Assembly: GCA_020058285.1 (NCBI GenBank)
Contig: JAGVEL010000003.1
Location: forward strand, 1-49,990
Origin: Candidatus Omnitrophota bacterium
GTDB lineage: Bacteria; Omnitrophota; Gorgyraeia; JAHJTE01
Direction: 5' to 3'
DNA: 49,990 nt
The notes beneath the pieces were generated by a model. It was not told the DNA's origin. It saw only the letters and a list, made by a program, of their open reading frames with translations, and did not search any database. Positions within the stretch are counted from its first letter, which is position 1, and each line of letters starts with the position of its first letter. Positions 43,926 to 49,990 of this stretch are shown here, one piece after another. Made by a program: the position numbers and the translations under genes.

Positions 43926-45197
43926 CTAAAACTTATGCATTACCAAACCACTTAGCAACTTCGGGTAAAAATATGTAGACTTTGGCGGCATACGCCTGTT
44001 AGCTAAAGCAATTGCCTCAATTTGCTCAACGCGGGTTGGGCATAAGAAAAACACAGCCATATAAGTAGCATTATTGACAAGCTCTATCGCCTCATCCTCT
44101 TCTTTAATGAACTCTATTTGTGAAGCGTCTAAACTTAATATTTTTTCAAAAATAATCTTATGCAGTAAAACAACATCCAAGTTATTGTAACTACGCTCAT
44201 CTGCGTCTGGAGCCTGTAAGCTATGCTCACTCTTTAAGCGCAGTAGATAGAATTCATTGTCCAGGTACAAGCCAAAAGCATGTTCTACTGGTCCGGTTTT
44301 TTTTAGCAGGAAAAATAAGTCAAATTGATCAGCAACTTTTTCAATCTGGAAAAATTTATCTAATCTTTCTAGGGCATTTTTGGGAATCTTCTTTACCAAG
44401 CGATGAATTGGCAAAACTGTCAGACCCCGGCAATGTAAATCCATAAAATATGTCATAATATAATTAAAATCAGCCTGCTTTGCTTTACGTTCATCTCCAT
44501 ATCTTTTAAGCAATCTATCCCGGAATTCGCAGGCAACTTCATAACGGTGATGGCCATCAGCTATAACCACTGACTTATTGCGCATATAATCTTTAAGCCG
44601 GCGAATTAGCATTGGCTCTTCCAGCCGCCAGATTTTATGCGCCCCCTGGTGATTATCAACCAGCTGAAGCATCGGTTCTTTCTTAACCAGATAATTGTCA
44701 AAGATTCTTGAAATCTGACGCTCTTGATCAGAGAATATTGTAAAAATCGGGCTGAGGTTTGCCTTGACCGACTTAAGCAAGGCGTATCTATCATCCTTAG
44801 GTTCTTTACGCGTAGCCTCATGCGGATGAATGCTTATTTTACCGGCTGATTGCAGGCGCATTAGAGAAATAAAACCTAACCGGCTTTTTCTCTCACCCTT
44901 ATGCAGAAAATCCTGCAAATAAAAATAAATCGCCTCTTTCTTATCATCCACCAGCGTCAACTCATCCTGCCAGGCAAGAAAAGTCAATTTCGAATTCTTA
45001 TATTTGTCGATTGATTTATTATTCGTGATTTTCTCTTGAGGCAGGAGTATTTTAATAAAATTAAAGTCATCACGGTTATATAATTCGTTACGCTCTTTTT
45101 CTGAAATAACATCATAAGGCGGGCAAACAACGCGGCTGAGATCTTTAATCTTTTGGGGATTGTAGACTAGCGCTTTAAATGGTTTGATATCTGTCAT
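43926..45197 (-). CDS. DUF1015 family protein
   Basis: A 423-residue member of the DUF1015 family, widespread in anaerobes. It begins with KPFKALVYNPQKIKDLSRVVCPPYDV and contains the family motifs HPHEATRKEPKDDR (124-137) and VIADGHHRYE (211-220). The conserved His/Asp/Arg blocks suggest an enzyme. Relatives include a serine kinase studied in archaea, but I would not transfer that function here. It has no signal peptide or membrane helix. It sits between vanZ and accD with 4-10 nt gaps. Confidence 0.88.
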   Translation of the reverse strand: MTDIKPFKALVYNPQKIKDLSRVVCPPYDVISEKERNELYNRDDFNFIKILLPQEKITNNKSIDKYKNSKLTFLAWQDELTLVDDKKEAIYFYLQDFLHKGERKSRLGFISLMRLQSAGKISIHPHEATRKEPKDDRYALLKSVKANLSPIFTIFSDQERQISRIFDNYLVKKEPMLQLVDNHQGAHKIWRLEEPMLIRRLKDYMRNKSVVIADGHHRYEVACEFRDRLLKRYGDERKAKQADFNYIMTYFMDLHCRGLTVLPIHRLVKKIPKNALERLDKFFQIEKVADQFDLFFLLKKTGPVEHAFGLYLDNEFYLLRLKSEHSLQAPDADERSYNNLDVVLLHKIIFEKILSLDASQIEFIKEEDEAIELVNNATYMAVFFLCPTRVEQIEAIALANRRMPPKSTYFYPKLLSGLVMHKF

Positions 45198-45201
45198 AGA
45201 G

Positions 45202-45597
45202 TCAAGTAGAGAATTTTCTTAATTGGTAAATATAAGAGCCAAAGATTGAGCCAATTAAATCAAATAAGGCATCAAAAATACTCGCTGTCCTGCCTGGTAC
45301 AAAAATCTGATGCAGTTCATCGCTTATGCCATATAAAAAAGCAACAATCACCGCTAAACCAAATGCACTAAACCGGCTTAGATTAAAGCCAGTATTAAAA
45401 AATGCTCTGATTAGCAAAAAACCAAAAACTCCGTATTCAACAAAGTGCTCAAATTTATCAAAAAAAGGAATGTCTATTTGTATGCCTAAATCACTCTTTG
45501 AAGATAAATAATAAATAAGACCGGCATAAAATATTACCGGCAGCCAAAGAATTAACTGGTATTTTGTTGAGGGAGTTATTTCTTGCAACTTGAACAT
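45202..45597 (-). CDS. VanZ-family membrane protein
   Basis: A 131-residue protein with four predicted transmembrane segments. The VanZ signature residues are DKFEHFVEYGVFGFLL, DELHQIFVPGR and SIFDALFDLIGSIFG. In Enterococcus VanZ lowers teicoplanin binding; most chromosomal members have no known role, and this one is unlikely to be a resistance gene given its setting. It overlaps the FmdB-like gene by 22 nt. Confidence 0.9.
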   Translation of the reverse strand: MFKLQEITPSTKYQLILWLPVIFYAGLIYYLSSKSDLGIQIDIPFFDKFEHFVEYGVFGFLLIRAFFNTGFNLSRFSAFGLAVIVAFLYGISDELHQIFVPGRTASIFDALFDLIGSIFGSYIYQLRKFST

Positions 45598-45842
45598 CCG
45601 CTTGAGCTAGGAGAGCAACTTGAACAACTCTTTTTCCCAGAATTCTCTGCTGGTGTTTTTTTCTTATAATCAGTAGCGTAAAAACCGCTGCCTTTAAATA
45701 TTATACCTGCGCCAATACTGATTAATCTTTTTACGCTTAATTTTTTGCATTTAGGGCACACTTTCACTGGCGCAGCTGTCATTGCATGGAACTGCTCAAA
45801 TTTAAATCCACACCCCGTACATTTATATTCATAGGTAGGCAT
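45576..45842 (-). CDS. FmdB-family zinc-ribbon regulatory protein
   Basis: An 88-residue protein whose first 45 residues are the FmdB/CxxC_CxxC_SSSS zinc ribbon (MPTYEYKCTGCGFKFEQFH, VCPKCKK). The C-terminal 22 residues are a Ser/Cys-rich tail with six Cys in three pairs or near pairs (SCSSC, GCSSCKK), common in this family. FmdB proteins are putative regulators and the target is unknown. It lies between dnaJ and vanZ in the same direction. Confidence 0.9.
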   Translation of the reverse strand: MPTYEYKCTGCGFKFEQFHAMTAAPVKVCPKCKKLSVKRLISIGAGIIFKGSGFYATDYKKKTPAENSGKKSCSSCSPSSSGCSSCKK

Positions 45843-45863
45843 AAACTCCTAACTCGCGTTCGT

Positions 45864-47012
45864 CTAGCGAAATGCTTTCTTAATTTTCTCACCGAAAGAA
45901 TTTAAGCCTTCGCCGCTCTCTCTGGCGTATTCTTCTAGCAGCTGTCGCTGTCGACTGGTTAAACGCGAAGGAATTACTACATTAACCACTACTAATTCAT
46001 CTCCCTGGCCGCGGCCGTGTAAATCACTAATCCCTTTTCCTCTAATTCTAAATATTTTATCCGGTTGAGTTCCGGCTGGAATTTTCATTGTTACTTTCCC
46101 GTCAAGTGTTGGTACATCAATGTCTGCGCCCAAAATTAATTTAAGAAAACTTACATCTAAATTTAAGATTATATCGTTTTCTCTACGTTTAAATACTTGG
46201 TGAGGCTTTACAGCTAAACTGATATACAAATCTCCTCTTTCCCCGCCTGCTGCATCACCTTCTCCGGTTAAGCGCAAACGGCTTCCGGAATCCACCCCTG
46301 CCGGCACTTTTACCTGAATTCTTTTTTGTTTGCTGGTTGCACCTTTACCTCTGCAATCCGAACAAGGGTTATCAATAATAAACCCTTGGCCCTGGCAATG
46401 AGGACAAGTTGTAGCTATGCTAAAAAAACCACTGGAACGCGCAATCCTGCCTGATCCTCGGCAGTTGGGACAGGTTTTTCTTTTTGTTCCAGGCTTTAAG
46501 CCAGAACCTCTACAGGTTGAGCATGCTTCAAGCCGCGGCACAGTAATAATTTTCTCAACGCCGCTTGCTGCTTCTTCCAGGGTAATCTCTAATTCAAAAT
46601 GAAGATCATTGCCTCGTGCGCGGCGGCTGCGACTACCCCTTTGGCTTTTTTCTGCGCCAAATACATCAAAACCGCCGAAGAGTTCTTCAAAAATAGAACC
46701 TGCTCCAAAACTGGACAAGTCTTCAAATATCGAACCAAAATCAGCTCCGCGAAAAATATCTTCAGTAGTATATTTCTGGTCAATGCCAGCATGACCGTAT
46801 TGATCATAGAGGTTACGTTTATTAACATCGGACAATACTGCGTAAGCTTCGGAAATTTCTTTAAATCTTTCTTCAGCCTGTTTTTTTTCCGATTCCACTA
46901 CTCGATCCGGGTGATATTTCAAAGCAAGCTGCCGGTAAGCCTGTTTTATCTCGTCGGTGCTGGCAGTTTTCTTTACGCCAAGTATTTCATAATAATCACG
47001 CTGACTGGTCAT
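45864..47012 (-). CDS. dnaJ: Chaperone DnaJ
   Basis: DnaJ delivers unfolded clients to DnaK and triggers ATP hydrolysis. The protein (382 residues from the ATG at 47012) has the J domain with YHPDR, a Gly/Phe-rich linker, the zinc-finger domain with four CxxCxGxG repeats (CSTCRGSG, CPNCRGSG, CPHCQGQG, CSDCRGKG), and the two-lobed C-terminal client domain ending with a Lys-rich tail. I reject the longer frame from 47051 because it begins inside dnaK. The gap to the dnaK stop is 7 nt. Confidence 0.97.
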   Translation of the reverse strand: MTSQRDYYEILGVKKTASTDEIKQAYRQLALKYHPDRVVESEKKQAEERFKEISEAYAVLSDVNKRNLYDQYGHAGIDQKYTTEDIFRGADFGSIFEDLSSFGAGSIFEELFGGFDVFGAEKSQRGSRSRRARGNDLHFELEITLEEAASGVEKIITVPRLEACSTCRGSGLKPGTKRKTCPNCRGSGRIARSSGFFSIATTCPHCQGQGFIIDNPCSDCRGKGATSKQKRIQVKVPAGVDSGSRLRLTGEGDAAGGERGDLYISLAVKPHQVFKRRENDIILNLDVSFLKLILGADIDVPTLDGKVTMKIPAGTQPDKIFRIRGKGISDLHGRGQGDELVVVNVVIPSRLTSRQRQLLEEYARESGEGLNSFGEKIKKAFR

Positions 47013-47019
47013 AGTGGCT

Positions 47020-48936
47020 TCACTTACCCTCTTCCTTATATTCAGCATCAATGATGTCTTCGTCTTTGCCTTTTTCCGGTTTTGGTTCTTGCTCGGACTG
47101 TGGCTCTGCTTGTCCCGGCCTCGAAGATTCTGGTTTCTGCTTCTGTTGTTTTTGCGCAGCCTGCTTATACATCTCCTCAGCCATTTTGTGCGATGCCTTG
47201 GTCACATCCTCTGTAGCCCGTTTTATCCTATCAATATTTTTGTCCTTGATCGCAGATTTTAAATCATTGAGTTTTGTTTCGATATCTGCTCGCTCAGCCT
47301 GGCTTACCTTATCTCCATATTCCTTAAGCCCTTTTTCCGTTGCGTAAACCAGATTATCTGCCTGATTGGTTATCTCTACTTCTTCTTTTTTTCTTGTATC
47401 TTCTGCGGCAAATTTTTCTGCGTCTCTGACCATCTTATCAATCTCTTCTTTATCGAGCTTCTTAGGAGCAGTGATGCGTATTGATTGTTCTTTGCCAGTA
47501 CCTAAGTCTTTTGCGTTTACGTGGACAATGCCATTCGCATCAATGTCAAAACTAACCTCAATCTGCGGCACGCCGCGCGGCGCAGCTGGAATTCCGACTA
47601 AATCAAATCTTCCGAGTTCAACGTTATCATTAGCCATCGGCCGTTCACCTTGCAGAACACGCACAGTTACCGCAGTTTGACTATCCGCAGCTGTTGAGAA
47701 AATCTGGCTTTTCCTCGTAGGAATAGTTGTATTCCTGTCAATAAGCCGAGTACTTACTCCGCCTAAAGTCTCAATACCTAAAGACAACGGCGTGACGTCA
47801 AGCAACAACACATCTTTTACATCGCCTTTGATTATTGCTGCCTGAATTGCCGCACCCAAGGCAACGCATTCCATGGGATCAACTCCGCGCTCAATCTTCT
47901 TGCCAAAATAATCTTCAACAAATTTTTGGACAATGGGCATACGCGTTGGGCCGCCAACCATGATAATCTTATCTACGCTTTGATCTGCAAAATCAACGCC
48001 TTCTTTTTTAAACGCATCTTTTGCATCCTTTAATGCCTGCTCTAACGGACCGCGGCATCTTCCAATTATCGGACCAACTAATTCCTCAAGTTTTGCGCGG
48101 TTGATCGTCATAGTTAAATGTTTTGGGCCAGTGGTATCAGCAGTAATAAACGGCAAATTTATATCAGTAGTTAAGGTACTAGAAAGCTCAACCTTAGCTT
48201 TCTCCGCTGCTTCGCGTAAACGTTGCACAGCCATTTTATCGTTTCTTAAATCAATGCCTGTCTCTGCCTTAAACTGTTTCGCAATGTATTCAATTAAGGA
48301 ATTATCCATGTCTGTGCCGCCAAGTTGTGTATCTCCGCTAGTTGCCATGACTTTAAAACCGCCTTCTTTCCACATCTCCATAATTGTTACATCAAGCGTT
48401 CCGCCGCCGAAGTCAAAAACAAGAATCTTTAATTCCTTGCCTGCTTTTTCCAGGCCGTAAGCAAGGCACGCAGCCGTAGGCTCGTTGATGATACGCAGCA
48501 CCTTAAGCCCGGCAATCTCGCCAGCATCTTTTGTCGCTGTTCTCTGGTTATCGTCAAAATATGCCGGGCAAGTGATTACCACCTCTTCTATCTTGTCGCC
48601 AAGATAGCTTTCAGCGTCTTGTTTAATCTTCTGCAGGATAAACGCAGAAATCTGCTGAGGAGTATATTCCTTGCCATAAACTTTAAATTTAAAGTCCGTA
48701 CCCATTTTGCGTTTAGCTGCTTGTATTGTACCTTCAGGATTAATTGCTGCCTGGCGCCTTGCTGGCTCGCCAACAAGCCGCTGGCCGTCTTTAGTAAAAG
48801 CAACATAAGACGGAAACGCCTTGCCTGAAGCAACGCCTGCACCTTCTGCAGACGGAATGATAACCGGCCTGCCTGCCTCCATTACTGCAGCAGCAGAGTT
48901 AGATGTTCCTAAATCAATTCCAATTATTTTTGCCAT
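47020..48936 (-). CDS. dnaK: Chaperone DnaK (Hsp70)
   Basis: DnaK is the ATP-driven Hsp70. The 638-residue protein has the phosphate-1 motif [16 protein letters not shown], the connect segment [46 protein letters not shown], the interdomain linker [14 protein letters not shown], the substrate-binding beta sandwich, and a helical lid ending in an acidic EEGK tail (no EEVD-like end). It follows grpE by 16 nt with an SD-like GAGAGG in the gap. Confidence 0.98.
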   Translation of the reverse strand: MAKIIGIDLGTSNSAAAVMEAGRPVIIPSAEGAGVASGKAFPSYVAFTKDGQRLVGEPARRQAAINPEGTIQAAKRKMGTDFKFKVYGKEYTPQQISAFILQKIKQDAESYLGDKIEEVVITCPAYFDDNQRTATKDAGEIAGLKVLRIINEPTAACLAYGLEKAGKELKILVFDFGGGTLDVTIMEMWKEGGFKVMATSGDTQLGGTDMDNSLIEYIAKQFKAETGIDLRNDKMAVQRLREAAEKAKVELSSTLTTDINLPFITADTTGPKHLTMTINRAKLEELVGPIIGRCRGPLEQALKDAKDAFKKEGVDFADQSVDKIIMVGGPTRMPIVQKFVEDYFGKKIERGVDPMECVALGAAIQAAIIKGDVKDVLLLDVTPLSLGIETLGGVSTRLIDRNTTIPTRKSQIFSTAADSQTAVTVRVLQGERPMANDNVELGRFDLVGIPAAPRGVPQIEVSFDIDANGIVHVNAKDLGTGKEQSIRITAPKKLDKEEIDKMVRDAEKFAAEDTRKKEEVEITNQADNLVYATEKGLKEYGDKVSQAERADIETKLNDLKSAIKDKNIDRIKRATEDVTKASHKMAEEMYKQAAQKQQKQKPESSRPGQAEPQSEQEPKPEKGKDEDIIDAEYKEEGK

Positions 48937-48952
48937 TTTTCACCTCTCAAAT

Positions 48953-49534
48953 TTATATTTTCTCTTCTTTTGTTTCTTCTGTTTTCTTTTTTGCTACTTT
49001 AACCTTAGATGTACGAATAACCCTATTGTCTAATATGTAACCTTTCTGAAGTTCCTCAATTATTTTATTCTCTTTAGCAGAATCAGATTCAACAGTCATT
49101 AATGCTTCATGATACAGCGGATCAAACATTTTGTCTTTTGTCTCAATGGGCTTAACCCCATATTTTTTCAATAACTCATAAAGATGAGCTAAGATAATTT
49201 CTACGCCTTTTAAAAAAGACTCAAAATCCTGCTTATGTTCTTCAGCCATGCTAACCAGCCTTTCCAGATTATCCAGGACTTCTAACAACTGGACGATCAG
49301 GTTCTCGTTAGCATATTTGATAAATTCGTTGCGCTCTTTTTCCTGACGCTTACGAATATTATCAAATTCAGCTTGCTGGCGCAGAAGCTTATCCCAGTAT
49401 TCATCCTTCTGGCCGGCAGCCTTCGAAAGCTCGTCATACTCCTGTTTGCTGAGCGTAACCGAATCATCCTTCTGGCTGACTTTTAGATCTTGCGGATTCT
49501 GATGATTTTTTTCTTGGTTTGCGTTCGGTTTCAT
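48953..49534 (-). CDS. grpE: Nucleotide exchange factor GrpE
   Basis: GrpE releases ADP from DnaK. The 193-residue protein has an acidic/polar N-terminal arm, a long coiled-coil (LLRQQAEFDNIRKRQEKER), and the C-terminal beta head with FDPLYHEAL and LQKGYILDNRVIRTSKVKV. The start is the ATG at 49534. An in-frame GTG at 49543 would overlap hrcA, but no ribosome-binding site favours it. hrcA ends 2 nt upstream of this ATG, so the two are coupled. Confidence 0.96.
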   Translation of the reverse strand: MKPNANQEKNHQNPQDLKVSQKDDSVTLSKQEYDELSKAAGQKDEYWDKLLRQQAEFDNIRKRQEKERNEFIKYANENLIVQLLEVLDNLERLVSMAEEHKQDFESFLKGVEIILAHLYELLKKYGVKPIETKDKMFDPLYHEALMTVESDSAKENKIIEELQKGYILDNRVIRTSKVKVAKKKTEETKEEKI

Positions 49535-49536
49535 AA

Positions 49537-49990
49537 TTAACACTCGCTTAATAAATCACTTAACTCCTGAGACAAATATTCTAAAATTGCAATAACCCGG
49601 GAATAATTCATCCGTTTTGGCCCAATTATACCCAAATGGCCGTGGGAGCTGCCTTTATTAGAGAATGTTGTTACTAATAAGGAGCACTCTTCAATCTCAT
49701 CACAATGCGATTCTTTGCCGATATATATGTTAATACTGCCTTGCGGGGCGTTGTTAATCAACTCCAATAAGCGTTTACGCTCCTCAAGTATTGACAAAAA
49801 TAAGCGCAATTTTGCGATATCATTGAATTCCGGTAATTCCAGGAGAAAATGCAAGCCATTAAAATAAAATTTATCATCCCGGCTCAAGGAAGAAACAATG
49901 CTTGTATAATGAGTTAAATCTGCCAATACATCTGAGGCTTTTTCCAAGATAGACTCTAAATCTGAAATGTTTTCAAAGTGCAACGGCGAA
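49537..49990 (-). CDS. hrcA: Heat-inducible transcription repressor HrcA, C-terminal part (runs off the right edge)
   Basis: HrcA represses groE and dnaK operons by binding CIRCE sites. The visible 150 residues are the C-terminal part: SPLHFENISDLESILEKASDVLADLTHYTSIV near the window edge (in two pieces of the family's helix region), the GAF-like inserted domain, and the diagnostic end HLGIIGPKRMNYSRVIAILEYL. The frame is open to the window edge, so the winged-helix DNA-binding domain and any CIRCE operator lie outside. Order hrcA-grpE-dnaK-dnaJ is the classical heat-shock operon. Confidence 0.93.
   Translation of the reverse strand, partial: SPLHFENISDLESILEKASDVLADLTHYTSIVSSLSRDDKFYFNGLHFLLELPEFNDIAKLRLFLSILEERKRLLELINNAPQGSINIYIGKESHCDEIEECSLLVTTFSNKGSSHGHLGIIGPKRMNYSRVIAILEYLSQELSDLLSEC

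Noticed and set aside
47013-47051. Longer N-terminus of DnaJ
   Set aside because: It lies within the end of dnaK and adds residues not seen in DnaJ; the ATG at 47012 directly precedes the J domain.
46599-47054. Plus-strand open frame of 151 codons opposite dnaJ
   Set aside because: Reverse of the dnaJ J-domain and Gly-rich region; no independent coding signal.
48937-49990. CIRCE operator for the dnaK operon
   Set aside because: No TTAGCACTC-N9-GAGTGCTAA in the visible part; the promoter region of hrcA lies outside the window.

Overview
The window looks like a slowly rearranging chromosomal stretch of a diderm (LPS-type) bacterium with an AT-rich genome. Outer-membrane LptD, a dTDP-rhamnose/UDP-uronate gene block, a zinc-type ribosomal protein L28, a DUF1015 protein and dense operons with 4-20 bp overlaps recall candidate phyla such as Omnitrophota. 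That placement is an impression from gene style and cannot be proved here. I saw no insertion sequence, prophage or CRISPR array. Almost all genes lie on the minus strand; only pncC, thpR and rpmB are on the plus strand.

Layout, left to right: (1) 1-2073: the N-terminal part of ligA (cut by the window edge), a metallophosphoesterase, an acylphosphatase and tRNA-Pro(CGG). (2) 2283-7686: a complete riboflavin operon on the minus strand (FMN riboswitch, terminator, ribBA, ribH, nusB, a PHP phosphoesterase gene, ribD, ribE). Its promoter overlaps a divergent promoter for pncC-thpR. (3) 8728-16551: a housekeeping operon rpsO-pnp-ftsK-rodZ-rimO-pgsA-pgpA driven by a clear promoter upstream of rpsO. 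(4) 16566-21272: a UvrD-type helicase fused to a cysteine-bearing nuclease, and two secreted paralogues with Ig-like and Cys-rich domains. One paralogue is split from its Cys-rich tail by an in-frame TAG. (5) 21550-28854: rpmB, then recJ, argS, rsfS, an M16 peptidase, trpA and trpB. (6) 28844-36353: nucleotide-sugar genes (UDP-xylose synthase, a C4-epimerase, UDP-HexNAc dehydrogenase, rfbD, rfbB, rfbA, an rfbC-like gene, ugd), without glycosyltransferases. (7) 36552-45842: lptD, a ROK kinase, two GGDEF proteins, an orphan MalK/UgpC-type ATPase, accD, DUF1015, VanZ and an FmdB-type zinc ribbon. (8) 45864-49990: the heat-shock operon hrcA (partial)-grpE-dnaK-dnaJ.

The most unusual feature is a family of about 175-220 bp structured palindromic elements at 7203-7420, 21295-21468 and 36366-36553, with probable degenerate relatives at 5195-5379 and perhaps 2132-2254. 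Each full copy has three stems in fixed order (P1, P2, P3). P1 and P3 are inverted copies of one hairpin module with a constant 2-nt bulge. P2 has a completely different sequence in each copy but is always paired. The unpaired linkers are conserved. Stem bases change in compensated pairs between copies, so folding appears to be under selection or to be intrinsic to how the element spreads. Each full copy lies just upstream of a minus-strand start codon.

Other points worth a look: rsfS appears to begin with AUA; pncC appears to be leaderless with a GUG start; and a TAG separates a conserved Cys-rich tail from its gene.
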